From Hydractinia symbiolongicarpus (taxonomy: Eukaryota > Cnidaria > Hydrozoa > Anthoathecata > Hydractiniidae), in assembly GCF_029227915.1 (NCBI RefSeq), contig NC_079877.1, positions 35,801,851-35,865,850 on the forward strand: DNA of 64,000 nucleotides. The letters are read 5' to 3'. The notes under the pieces are model-generated. The model did no database searches and was not told the origin of the DNA. It saw only the letters and a program-made list of their open reading frames with translations. Both the position numbers and the translations under genes were made by a program. The first letter of the stretch is position 1, and every line of letters starts with the position of its first letter. Positions 10,774 to 23,625 of this stretch are shown in pieces.

Positions 10774-12779
10774 ATGAAAATATTTTTGAAAACTACAAGT
10801 CTTATGCGTTTTAGTGGTGAAAAAAAAATTCAAAAAATCGTTCGGGAAATGAGTTTACACCCTGGGTACTTTCTTTGTATACTTTTGACTATACGGGCCA
10901 AGTCCGGGGTTTACGGGAAATGGCGGGTTTTCGTTTGCCGGCGAATAAACTTCTTTTAATCAGAGTCTCATCAAAAATGAAAACATTTTTGAAAACTACA
11001 AGTCTCATGCGTTTTGGTGGTGAAAAAAAAATTCAAAAAATCGTTCGGGAAATGAGTTTACACCCTGGGTACTTTCTTTGTATACTTTTGACTATACGGG
11101 CCAAGCCCGGGGTTTACGGGAAATCGCAGGTTTTCGTTTGCCGGCGAATAAACTTCTTTTATTCAGTGTCTCATCAAAAATGAAAACATTTTTGAAAACT
11201 ACAAGTCTCATGCGTTTTGGTGGTGAAAAAAAAATTCAAAAAATCGTTCGGGAAATGAGTTTACACCCTGGGTACTTTCTTTGTATACATTCGACTATAC
11301 GGGCCAAGCCCGGGATTTACGTGAAATCGCGGGTTTTCGTTTGCCGGCGATTAAACATCTTTCATTAAGCGTCTCATCAAAAATGAAAATATTTTTGAAA
11401 ACTACAAGTCTTATGCGTTTTAGTGGTGAAAAAAAAATTCAAAAAATCGTTCGGGAAATGAGTTTACACCCTGGGTACTTTCTTTGTATACTTTTGACTA
11501 TACGGGCCAAGCCCGGGGTTTACGGGAAATCGCAGGTTTTCGTTTGCCGGCGAATAAACTTCTTTTATTCAGTGTCTCCTCAAAAATGAAAACATTTTTG
11601 AAAACTACAAGTCTCATGCGTTTTGGTGGTGAAAAAAAAATTCAAAAAATCGTTCGGGAAATGAGTTTACACCCTGGGTACTTTCTTTGTATACATTCGA
11701 CTATACGGGCCAAGCCCGGGATTTACGTGAAATCGCGGGTTTTCGTTTGCCGGCGATTAAACATCTTTCATTAAGCGTCTCATCAAAAATGAAAATATTT
11801 TTGAAAACTACAAGTCTTATGCGTTTTAGTGGTGAAAAAATAATTTAAAAAATCGTTCGGGAAATGAGTTTACTCCCTGGGTACTTTCTTTGTATACTTT
11901 TGACTATATGGGCCGAGTCCGGGGTTTACGGGAAATGGCGGGTTTTCGTTTGCCGGCGATTAAACTTCTTTTAATCAGAGTCTCATCAAAAATGAAAACA
12001 TTTTTGAAAACTACAAGTCTCATGCGTTTTAGTGGTAAAAAGATAATTTAAAAATTCGTTTGGAAATGAGTTTACTCACATGGTACTTTCTTTGTATACA
12101 TTCGACTATACGGGCCAAGCCCGGGATTTAGGGAAATCGTGGTATTTCGTTTGCGGCGATTAAACCTCTTTCATTAAGCGTCTCATCAAAAATGAAAACA
12201 TTTTTGAAAACTACAAGTCTCATGCGTTTTGGTGGTGAAAAAAAAATTCAAAAAATCGTTCGGGAAATGAGTTTACACCCTGGGTACTTTCTTTGTATAC
12301 TTTTGACTATACGGGCCGAGTCCGGGAGTTACGGGAAGTCGTGGGTTTTCGTTTGCCGGCGATTAAACTTCTTTTATTCAGCGTCTCATCAAAAATGAAA
12401 ACATTTTTAAAAACTACAAGTCTCATGGGCTTTAGTGGTGAAAAAAAAATTCAAAAAATCGTTCGGGAAATGAGTTTACACCCTGGGTACTTTCTTTGTA
12501 TACATTCGACTATACGGGCCAAGCCCGGGATTTACGTGAAATTGCGGGTTTTCGTTTGCCGGCGATTAAACATCTTTCATTAAGCGTCTCATCAAAAATG
12601 AAATTATTTTTGAAAACTACAAGTCTCATGCGTTTTAGTGGTGAAAAAATAATTTAAAAAATCGTTCGGGAAATGAGTTTACTCCCTGGGTACTTTCTTT
12701 GTATACTTTTGACTATATGGGCCGAGTCCGGGGTTTACGGGAAATGGCGGGTTTTCGTTTGCCGGCGATTAAACTTCTT

Positions 12780-14815
12780 TTAATCAGAGTCTCATCAAAA
12801 ATGAAAACATTTTTGAAAACTACAAGTCTCATGCGTTTTGGTGGTGAAAAAAAAATTCAAAAAATCGTTCGGGAAATGAGTTTACACCCTGGGTACTTTC
12901 TTTGTATACATTCGACTATACGGGCCAAGCCCGGGATTTACGTGAAATCGCGGGTTTTCGTTTGCCGGCGATTAAACATCTTTCATTAAGCGTCTCATCA
13001 AAAATGAAAATATTTTTGAAAACTACAAGTCTTATGCGTTTTAGTGGTGAAAAAAAAATTCAAAAAATCGTTCGGGAAATGAGTTTACACCCTGGGTACT
13101 TTCTTTGTATACTTTTGACTATACGGGCCGAGTCCGGGGTTTACGGGAAATCGCAGGTTTTCGTTTGCCGGCGAATAAACTTCTTTTATTCAGTGTCTCC
13201 TCAAAAATGAAAACATTTTTGAAAACTACAAGTCTCATGCGTTTTGGTGGTGAAAAAAAAATTCAAAAAATCGTTCGGGAAATGAGTTTACACCCTGGGT
13301 ACTTTCTTTGTATACATTCGACTATACGGGCCAAGCCCGGGATTTACGTGAAATCGCGGGTTTTCGTTTGCCGGCGATTAAACATCTTTCATTAAGCGTC
13401 TCATCAAAAATGAAAATATTTTTGAAAACTACAAGTCTTATGCGTTTTAGTGGTGAAAAAATAATTTAAAAAATCGTTCGGGAAATGAGTTTACTCCCTG
13501 GGTACTTTCTTTGTATACTTTTGACTATATGGGCCGAGTCCGGGGTTTACGGGAAATGGCGGGTTTTCGTTTGCCGGCGATTAAACTTCTTTTAATCAGA
13601 GTCTCATCAAAAATGAAAACATTTTTGAAAACTACAAGTCTCATGCGTTTTAGTGGTAAAAAGATAATTTAAAAATTCGTTTGGAAATGAGTTTACTCAC
13701 ATGGTACTTTCTTTGTATACAATCGACTATACGGGCCAAGCCCGGGATTTAGGGAAATCGTGGTATTTCGTTTGCGGCGATTAAACCTCTTTCATTAAGC
13801 GTCTCATCAAAAATGAAAACATTTTTGAAAACTACAAGTCTCATGCGTTTTGGTGGTGAAAAAAAAATTCAAAAAATCGTTCGGGAAATGAGTTTACACC
13901 CTGGGTACTTTCTTTGTATACATTCGACTATACGGGCCAAGCCCGGGATTTACGTGAAATCGCGGGTTTTCGTTTGCCGGCGATTAAACATCTTTCATTA
14001 AGCGTCTCATCAAAAATGAAAATATTTTTGAAAACTACAAGTCTTATGCGTTTTAGTGGTGAAAAAAAAATTCAAAAAATCGTTCGGGAAATGAGTTTAC
14101 ACCCTGGGTACTTTCTTTGTATACTTTTGATTATACGGGCCGAGTCCGGGGTTTACGGGAAATCGCAGGTTTTCGTTTGCCGGCGAATAAACTTCTTTTA
14201 TTCAGTGTCTCCTCAAAAATGAAAACATTTTTGAAAACTACAAGTCTCATGCGTTTTGGTGGTGAAAAAAAAATTCAAAAAATCGTTCGGGAAATGAGTT
14301 TACACCCTGGGTACTTTCTTTGTATACATTCGACTATACGGGCCAAGCCCGGGATTTACGTGAAATCGCGGGTTTTCGTTTGCCGGCGATTAAACATCTT
14401 TCATTAAGCGTCTCATCAAAAATGAAAATATTTTTGAAAACTACAAGTCTTATGCGTTTTAGTGGTGAAAAAATAATTTAAAAAATCGTTCGGGAAATGA
14501 GTTTACTCCCTGGGTACTTTCTTTGTATACTTTTGACTATATGGGCCGAGTCCGGGGTTTACGGGAAATGGCGGGTTTTCGTTTGCCGGCGATTAAACTT
14601 CTTTTAATCAGAGTCTCATCAAAAATGAAAACATTTTTGAAAACTACAAGTCTCATGCGTTTTAGTGGTAAAAAGATAATTTAAAAATTCGTTTGGAAAT
14701 GAGTTTACTCACATGGTACTTTCTTTGTATACATTCGACTATACGGGCCAAGCCCGGGATTTAGGGAAATCGTGGTATTTCGTTTGCGGCGATTAAACCT
14801 CTTTCATTAAGCGTC
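12780..14815 (+). repeat. 1,012-bp (5-monomer) tandem repeat
   Basis: Markers at 12902, 13105 and 13813 recur at 13914, 14117 and 14825, all at 1,012 bp. Each unit contains three ATTCAAAAAA-type or related monomers, one TATATGGGCCGAGTCCGGGG monomer with TTAATCAGAGTC, and one short ACATGGTAC/TTTGCGGCG monomer. Two such units are present. Observed differences include ATACAATCGAC near 13718 (ATACATTCGAC elsewhere) and TTTGATTATACGG near 14127. Confidence 0.8.
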
Positions 14816-15300
14816 TCATCAAAAATGAAAACATTTTTGAAAACTACAAGTCTCATGCGTTTTGGTGGTGAAAAAAAAATTCAAAAAATCGTTCGGGAAA
14901 TGAGTTTACACCCTGGGTACTTTCTTTGTATACTTTTGACTATACGGGCCGAGTCCGGGAGTTACGGGAAGTCGTGGGTTTTCGTTTGCCGGCGATTAAA
15001 CTTCTTTTATTCAGCGTCTCATCAAAAATGAAAACATTTTTAAAAACTACAAGTCTCATGGGCTTTAGTGGTGAAAAAATAATTTAAAAAATCGTTCGGG
15101 AAATGAGTTTACTCCCTGGGTACTTTCTTTGTGTACTTTTGACTATATGGGCCGAGTCTGGGGTTTACGGGAAATGGCGGGTTTTCGTTTGCCGGCGATT
15201 AAACTTCTTTTAATCAGAGTCTCATCAAAAATGAAAACATTTTTGAGAACTACAAGTCTCATGCGTTTTAGTGGTAAAAAGATAATTTAAAAATTCGTTT
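14816..15300 (+). repeat. Segment duplicated about 2,029 bp downstream (10 monomers)
   Basis: About 14825-15300 matches about 16854-17335. Shared rare features include CTTTGTGTACTTTTG in both and the following ACCCACATGGTACTTTCTGTG. The copies separate after CCCGGGATTTA, where the first copy continues CGTGAAATCGCGGG and the second GGGAAATCGTGG. The first copy is therefore a chimeric monomer joining two subtypes at a shared stretch. Confidence 0.75.
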
Positions 15301-18300
15301 GGAAATGAGTTTACCCACATGGTACTTTCTGTGTATACATTCGACTATACGGGCCAAGCCCGGGATTTACGTGAAATCGCGGGTTTTCGTTTGCCGGCGA
15401 TTAAACATCTTTCATTAAGCGTCTCATCAAAAATGAAAATATTTTTGAAAACTACAAGTCTTATGCGTTTTAGTGGTGAAAAAAAAATTCAAAAAATCGT
15501 TCGGGAAATGAGTTTACACCCTGGGTACTTTCTTTGTATACTTTTGACTATACGGGCCGAGTCCGGGGTTTACGGGAAATCGCAGGTTTTCGTTTGCCGG
15601 CGAATAAACTTCTTTTATTCAGTGTCTCCTCAAAAATGAAAACATTTTTGAAAACTACAAGTCTCATGCGTTTTGGTGGTGAAAAAAAAATTCAAAAAAT
15701 CGTTCGGGAAATGAGTTTACACCCTGGGTACTTTCTTTGTATACATTCGACTATACGGGCCAAGCCCGGGATTTACGTGAAATCGCGGGTTTTCGTTTGC
15801 CGGCGATTAAACATCTTTCATTAAGCGTCTCATCAAAAATGAAAATATTTTTGAAAACTACAAGTCTTATGCGTTTTAGTGGTGAAAAAATAATTTAAAA
15901 AATCGTTCGGGAAATGAGTTTACTCACATGGTACTTTCTTTGTATACATTCGACTATACGGGCCAAGCCCGGGATTTAGGGAAATCGTGGTATTTCGTTT
16001 GCGGCGATTAAACCTCTTTCATTAAGCGTCTCATCAAAAATGAAAACATTTTTGAAAACTACAAGTCTCATGCGTTTTGGTGGTGAAAAAAAAATTCAAA
16101 AAATCGTTCGGGAAATGAGTTTACACCCTGGGTACTTTCTTTGTATACATTCGACTATACGGGCCAAGCCCGGGATTTACGTGAAATCGCGGGTTTTCGT
16201 TTGCCGGCGATTAAACATCTTTCATTAAGCGTCTCATCAATAATGAAAATATTTTTGAAAACTACAAGTCTTATGCGTTTTAGTGGTAAAAAAAAAAATT
16301 CAAAAAATCGTTCGGGAAATGAGTTTACACCCTGGGTACTTTCTTTGTATACTTTTGACTATACGGGCCGAGTCCGGGGTTTAGGGGGAAATCGCAGGTT
16401 TTCGTTTGCCGGCGAATAAACTTCTTTTATTCAGTGTCTCCTCAAAAATGAAAACATTTTTGAAAACTACAAGTCTCATGCGTTTTGGTGGTGAAAAAAA
16501 AATTCAAAAAATCGTTCGGGAAATGAGTTTACACCCTGGGTACTTTCTTTGTATACATTCGACTATACGGGCCAAGCCCGGGATTTACGTGAAATCGCGG
16601 GTTTTCGTTTGCCGGCGATTAAACATCTTTCATTAAGCGTCTCATCAAAAATGAAAATATTTTTGAAAACTACAAGTCTTATGCGTTTTAGTGGTGAAAA
16701 AATAATTTAAAAAATCGTTCGGGAAATGAGTTTACTCCCTGGGTACTTTCTTTGTATACTTTTGACTATATGGGCCGAGTCCGGGGTTTACGGGAAATGG
16801 CGGGTTTTCGTTTGCCGGCGATTAAACTTCTTTTAATCAGAGTCTCATCAAAAATGAAAACATTTTTGAAAACTACAAGTCTCATGCGTTTTGGTGGTGA
16901 AAAAAAAATTCAAAAAATCGTTCGGGAAATGAGTTTACACCCTGGGTACTTTCTTTGTATACTTTTGACTATACGGGCCGAGTCCGGGAGTTACGGGAAG
17001 TCGTGGGTTTTCGTTTGCCGGCGATTAAACTTCTTTTATTCAGCGTCTCATCAAAAATGAAAACATTTTTAAAAACTACAAGTCTCATGGGCTTTAGTGG
17101 TGAAAAAATAATTTAAAAAATCGTTCGGGAAATGAGTTTACTCCCTGGGTACTTTCTTTGTGTACTTTTGACTATATGGGCCGAGTCCGGGGTTTACGGG
17201 AAATGGCGGGTTTTCGTTTGCCGGCGATTAAACTTCTTTTAATCAGAGTCTCATCAAAAATGAAAACATTTTTGAAAACTACAAGTCTCATGCGTTTTAG
17301 TGGTAAAAAGATAATTTAAAAATTCGTTTGGAAATGAGTTTACCCACATGGTACTTTCTGTGTATACATTCGACTATACGGGCCAAGCCCGGGATTTAGG
17401 GAAATCGTGGTATTTCGTTTGCCGCGATTAAACCTCTTTCATTAAGCGTCTCATCAAAAATGAAAACATTTTTGAAAACTACAAGTCTCATGCGTTTTGG
17501 TGGTGAAAAAAAAATTCAAAAAATCGTTCGGGAAATGAGTTTACACCCTGGGTACTTTCTTTGTATACTTTTGACTATACGGGCCGAGTCCGGGAGTTAC
17601 GGGAAGTCGTGGGTTTTCGTTTGCCGGCGATTAAACTTCTTTTATTCAGCGTCTCATCAAAAATGAAAACATTTTTAAAAACTACAAGTCTCATGGGCTT
17701 TAGTGGTGAAATAATAATTTAAAAAATCGTTCGGGAAATGAGTTTACTTCCTGGGTACTTTTTTTGTATACTTTTGACTTTACAGGCCGAGTCCGGGATT
17801 TACAGGAAATCGCAGTTTTTCGTTTGCCGGCGATTAAACTTCTTTTATTCAGCGTCTCATCAATAATGAAACCATTTTTAAAAACTACAAGTTTCATGCG
17901 TTTTAGTGGTGAAAAGATAATTTAAAAAATCGTTCTGGAAATGAGTTTACTCACAGGGTACTTTCTTTGTAAACATTCGACTATACGGGACAAGCCCGGG
18001 ATTTAGGGAAATCGTGGTATTTCGTTTGCCGGCGATTAAACCTCTTTCATTAAGCGTCTCATTAAAAATAAAAACATTTTGAAAACTACAAGTCTCATTC
18101 GTTCTAGCGGTGCAGAATTAATTTGAAAAATCGTTCGGGAAATCAGTTTACTCCCTGGGTACTTTCTTTATATACATTCAACTATACGGGCCAAGCCCGG
18201 GATTTACGGGAAATCGCGGGTTTTCGTTTGTTGGCGATTAAACTTCTTTTATTCAGCGTCTCATCAAAAATGAAAACACTTTTGAAAACTACAAGTCTCA

Positions 18301-19658
18301 CGCGTTTTAGTGGTGAAAAAATAATTTTAAAAATCGTTCTGGAAATGAGTTTACTCACAGGGTACTTTCTTTGCATACATTCGACAATACGGGCCAAGCC
18401 CGGGATTTACAGGAAATCGCGGGTTTTCGTTTGCCGGCTATTAAACCACATTCACTAAGCGTCTCATCAAAAATGAAAACATTTCTGAAAACTACAAGTC
18501 TCATGGGCTTTAGTGGTGAAATAATAATTTAAAAAGTCGTTCGGGAAATGAGTTTACTCCTTGGGTACTTTTTTTGTATACTTTTGACTATACGGGCCGA
18601 GTCCGGGTTTACGGGAAATCGCAGGTTTTCGTTTGCCGGCGAGTAAACTCCTTTTATTCAGCGTCTCATCAAAAATGAAAACATTTTTGAAAACTACAAG
18701 TCTCATACGTTTTAGTGGTGAAAAGATTTTTTAAAAAATCGTTTTGGAAATGAGTTTACTCCCAGGGTACTTTCTTTGTATACATTCGACTAAACGGGCC
18801 AAACCCGGGATTTACGGGAAATCGCGGGTTTTCGTTTGCCGGCGATTAAACCACTTTCACTAAGCGTCTCATCAAAAATGAAAACATTTCTGAAAACTAC
18901 AAGTCTCATGCGTTTTAGTGGTAAAAATATAATTTAAAAAATCGTTCGGGAAATGATTTTACTTCCTGGGTACTTTCTTTGTATACTTTTGACTTTACAG
19001 GCCGAGTCCGGGATTTACAGGAAATCGCAGTTTTTCGTTTGCCGGCGATTAAACTTCTTTTATTCAGCGTCTCATCAATAATGAAACCATTTTTAAAAAC
19101 TACAAGTTTCATGCGTTTTAGTGGTGAAAAGATAATTTAAAAAATCGTTCTGGAAATGAGTTTACTCACAGGGTACTTTCTTTGTAAACATTCGACTATA
19201 CGGGACAAGCCCGGGATTTAGGGAAATCGTGGTATTTCGTTTGCCGCGATTAAACCTCTTTCATTAACCCTGGGTACTTTCTTTGTATACTTTTGACTAT
19301 ACGGGCCGAGTCCGGGAGTTACGGGAAGTCGTGGGTTTTCGTTTGCCGGCGATTAAACTTCTTTTATTCAGCGTCTCATCAAAAATGAAAACATTTTTAA
19401 AAACTACAAGTCTCATGGGCTTTAGTGGTGAAATAATAATTTAAAAAATCGTTCGGGAAATGAGTTTACTTCCTGGGTACTTTTTTTGTATACTTTTGAC
19501 TTTACAGGCCGAGTCCGGGATTTACAGGAAATCGCAGTTTTTCGTTTGCCGGCGATTAAACTTCTTTTATTCAGCGTCTCATCAATAATGAAACCATTTT
19601 TAAAAACTACAAGTTTCATGCGTTTTAGTGGTGAAAAGATAATTTAAAAAATCGTTCT
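15301..19658 (+). repeat. Copy 1 of a large tandem segmental duplication
   Basis: 15301-19267 recurs at 19659-23625 at a constant offset of 4,358 bp. Every marker I compared by eye was identical, including private ones: an 11-A run (16288-16298 and its partner from 20646), TTTAGGGGGAAATCG near 16381, and TCATCAATAATGAAAATA near 16236. The remaining 19268-19658 corresponds to 23726-24116, because this copy lacks 100 bp at 19267/19268. Near-perfect identity over about 4 kb inside a diverged array points to a very recent event, or to an assembly duplication. Confidence 0.9.
19267..19268. other. Out-of-register junction: 100-bp deletion within a monomer
   Basis: Copy 1 reads CTCTTTCATTAA directly into CCCTGGGTACTTTC. 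In the partner copy these are separated by 23626-23725, exactly 100 bp, running from GCGTCTCATC to TTTACA. Only one base (A) is shared at the two ends, so the deletion looks like end-joining rather than homologous exchange. It removes about half a monomer, including the inverted repeat and the A-run segment, and shifts the register of everything downstream by about half a unit. Confidence 0.9.
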
Positions 19659-22600
19659 GGAAATGAGTTTACCCACATGGTACTTTCTGTGTATACATTC
19701 GACTATACGGGCCAAGCCCGGGATTTACGTGAAATCGCGGGTTTTCGTTTGCCGGCGATTAAACATCTTTCATTAAGCGTCTCATCAAAAATGAAAATAT
19801 TTTTGAAAACTACAAGTCTTATGCGTTTTAGTGGTGAAAAAAAAATTCAAAAAATCGTTCGGGAAATGAGTTTACACCCTGGGTACTTTCTTTGTATACT
19901 TTTGACTATACGGGCCGAGTCCGGGGTTTACGGGAAATCGCAGGTTTTCGTTTGCCGGCGAATAAACTTCTTTTATTCAGTGTCTCCTCAAAAATGAAAA
20001 CATTTTTGAAAACTACAAGTCTCATGCGTTTTGGTGGTGAAAAAAAAATTCAAAAAATCGTTCGGGAAATGAGTTTACACCCTGGGTACTTTCTTTGTAT
20101 ACATTCGACTATACGGGCCAAGCCCGGGATTTACGTGAAATCGCGGGTTTTCGTTTGCCGGCGATTAAACATCTTTCATTAAGCGTCTCATCAAAAATGA
20201 AAATATTTTTGAAAACTACAAGTCTTATGCGTTTTAGTGGTGAAAAAATAATTTAAAAAATCGTTCGGGAAATGAGTTTACTCACATGGTACTTTCTTTG
20301 TATACATTCGACTATACGGGCCAAGCCCGGGATTTAGGGAAATCGTGGTATTTCGTTTGCGGCGATTAAACCTCTTTCATTAAGCGTCTCATCAAAAATG
20401 AAAACATTTTTGAAAACTACAAGTCTCATGCGTTTTGGTGGTGAAAAAAAAATTCAAAAAATCGTTCGGGAAATGAGTTTACACCCTGGGTACTTTCTTT
20501 GTATACATTCGACTATACGGGCCAAGCCCGGGATTTACGTGAAATCGCGGGTTTTCGTTTGCCGGCGATTAAACATCTTTCATTAAGCGTCTCATCAATA
20601 ATGAAAATATTTTTGAAAACTACAAGTCTTATGCGTTTTAGTGGTAAAAAAAAAAATTCAAAAAATCGTTCGGGAAATGAGTTTACACCCTGGGTACTTT
20701 CTTTGTATACTTTTGACTATACGGGCCGAGTCCGGGGTTTAGGGGGAAATCGCAGGTTTTCGTTTGCCGGCGAATAAACTTCTTTTATTCAGTGTCTCCT
20801 CAAAAATGAAAACATTTTTGAAAACTACAAGTCTCATGCGTTTTGGTGGTGAAAAAAAAATTCAAAAAATCGTTCGGGAAATGAGTTTACACCCTGGGTA
20901 CTTTCTTTGTATACATTCGACTATACGGGCCAAGCCCGGGATTTACGTGAAATCGCGGGTTTTCGTTTGCCGGCGATTAAACATCTTTCATTAAGCGTCT
21001 CATCAAAAATGAAAATATTTTTGAAAACTACAAGTCTTATGCGTTTTAGTGGTGAAAAAATAATTTAAAAAATCGTTCGGGAAATGAGTTTACTCCCTGG
21101 GTACTTTCTTTGTATACTTTTGACTATATGGGCCGAGTCCGGGGTTTACGGGAAATGGCGGGTTTTCGTTTGCCGGCGATTAAACTTCTTTTAATCAGAG
21201 TCTCATCAAAAATGAAAACATTTTTGAAAACTACAAGTCTCATGCGTTTTGGTGGTGAAAAAAAAATTCAAAAAATCGTTCGGGAAATGAGTTTACACCC
21301 TGGGTACTTTCTTTGTATACTTTTGACTATACGGGCCGAGTCCGGGAGTTACGGGAAGTCGTGGGTTTTCGTTTGCCGGCGATTAAACTTCTTTTATTCA
21401 GCGTCTCATCAAAAATGAAAACATTTTTAAAAACTACAAGTCTCATGGGCTTTAGTGGTGAAAAAATAATTTAAAAAATCGTTCGGGAAATGAGTTTACT
21501 CCCTGGGTACTTTCTTTGTGTACTTTTGACTATATGGGCCGAGTCCGGGGTTTACGGGAAATGGCGGGTTTTCGTTTGCCGGCGATTAAACTTCTTTTAA
21601 TCAGAGTCTCATCAAAAATGAAAACATTTTTGAAAACTACAAGTCTCATGCGTTTTAGTGGTAAAAAGATAATTTAAAAATTCGTTTGGAAATGAGTTTA
21701 CCCACATGGTACTTTCTGTGTATACATTCGACTATACGGGCCAAGCCCGGGATTTAGGGAAATCGTGGTATTTCGTTTGCCGCGATTAAACCTCTTTCAT
21801 TAAGCGTCTCATCAAAAATGAAAACATTTTTGAAAACTACAAGTCTCATGCGTTTTGGTGGTGAAAAAAAAATTCAAAAAATCGTTCGGGAAATGAGTTT
21901 ACACCCTGGGTACTTTCTTTGTATACTTTTGACTATACGGGCCGAGTCCGGGAGTTACGGGAAGTCGTGGGTTTTCGTTTGCCGGCGATTAAACTTCTTT
22001 TATTCAGCGTCTCATCAAAAATGAAAACATTTTTAAAAACTACAAGTCTCATGGGCTTTAGTGGTGAAATAATAATTTAAAAAATCGTTCGGGAAATGAG
22101 TTTACTTCCTGGGTACTTTTTTTGTATACTTTTGACTTTACAGGCCGAGTCCGGGATTTACAGGAAATCGCAGTTTTTCGTTTGCCGGCGATTAAACTTC
22201 TTTTATTCAGCGTCTCATCAATAATGAAACCATTTTTAAAAACTACAAGTTTCATGCGTTTTAGTGGTGAAAAGATAATTTAAAAAATCGTTCTGGAAAT
22301 GAGTTTACTCACAGGGTACTTTCTTTGTAAACATTCGACTATACGGGACAAGCCCGGGATTTAGGGAAATCGTGGTATTTCGTTTGCCGGCGATTAAACC
22401 TCTTTCATTAAGCGTCTCATTAAAAATAAAAACATTTTGAAAACTACAAGTCTCATTCGTTCTAGCGGTGCAGAATTAATTTGAAAAATCGTTCGGGAAA
22501 TCAGTTTACTCCCTGGGTACTTTCTTTATATACATTCAACTATACGGGCCAAGCCCGGGATTTACGGGAAATCGCGGGTTTTCGTTTGTTGGCGATTAAA

Positions 22601-23625
22601 CTTCTTTTATTCAGCGTCTCATCAAAAATGAAAACACTTTTGAAAACTACAAGTCTCACGCGTTTTAGTGGTGAAAAAATAATTTTAAAAATCGTTCTGG
22701 AAATGAGTTTACTCACAGGGTACTTTCTTTGCATACATTCGACAATACGGGCCAAGCCCGGGATTTACAGGAAATCGCGGGTTTTCGTTTGCCGGCTATT
22801 AAACCACATTCACTAAGCGTCTCATCAAAAATGAAAACATTTCTGAAAACTACAAGTCTCATGGGCTTTAGTGGTGAAATAATAATTTAAAAAGTCGTTC
22901 GGGAAATGAGTTTACTCCTTGGGTACTTTTTTTGTATACTTTTGACTATACGGGCCGAGTCCGGGTTTACGGGAAATCGCAGGTTTTCGTTTGCCGGCGA
23001 GTAAACTCCTTTTATTCAGCGTCTCATCAAAAATGAAAACATTTTTGAAAACTACAAGTCTCATACGTTTTAGTGGTGAAAAGATTTTTTAAAAAATCGT
23101 TTTGGAAATGAGTTTACTCCCAGGGTACTTTCTTTGTATACATTCGACTAAACGGGCCAAACCCGGGATTTACGGGAAATCGCGGGTTTTCGTTTGCCGG
23201 CGATTAAACCACTTTCACTAAGCGTCTCATCAAAAATGAAAACATTTCTGAAAACTACAAGTCTCATGCGTTTTAGTGGTAAAAATATAATTTAAAAAAT
23301 CGTTCGGGAAATGATTTTACTTCCTGGGTACTTTCTTTGTATACTTTTGACTTTACAGGCCGAGTCCGGGATTTACAGGAAATCGCAGTTTTTCGTTTGC
23401 CGGCGATTAAACTTCTTTTATTCAGCGTCTCATCAATAATGAAACCATTTTTAAAAACTACAAGTTTCATGCGTTTTAGTGGTGAAAAGATAATTTAAAA
23501 AATCGTTCTGGAAATGAGTTTACTCACAGGGTACTTTCTTTGTAAACATTCGACTATACGGGACAAGCCCGGGATTTAGGGAAATCGTGGTATTTCGTTT
23601 GCCGCGATTAAACCTCTTTCATTAA
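19659..23625 (+). repeat. Copy 2 of the large tandem segmental duplication
   Basis: This segment matches 15301-19267 at 4,358 bp. Its left junction falls inside GGAAATGAGTTTAC, which both parent subtypes share. Upstream reads ATCGTTCT (one subtype) where copy 1 has ATTCGTTT (another), and downstream both read CCACATGGTAC. This is the form expected from an in-register crossover between non-equivalent monomers. After 23625 this copy continues with the 100 bp that copy 1 lacks, so the ancestral unit was 4,458 bp, or 22 monomers of 202.6 bp. Confidence 0.9.

Larger units (their letters stand above)
8847..12780 (+). repeat. Block rich in the ATTCAAAAAA monomer subtype
   Basis: Most units here read GGTGAAAAAAAAATTC then AAAAAATCG, with GTTTACACCCTGGGTAC, instead of the commoner GAAAAAATAATTTAAAAAATCG with TTTACTCCCTGGG. 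From 10266 to about 11770 single monomers follow at exactly 203 bp (10266, 10469, 10672, 10875, 11078, 11281, 11484). Within that run, 10469-10874 recurs at 11078-11483 (609 bp, three monomers). A shorter subtype at about 12000-12170 has AAAAATTCGTTTGGAAATG, ACATGGTAC and TTTGCGGCGATT, each costing about one base. The subtype lacks the two in-frame TAA stops, so longer chance open frames appear here. Confidence 0.85.
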
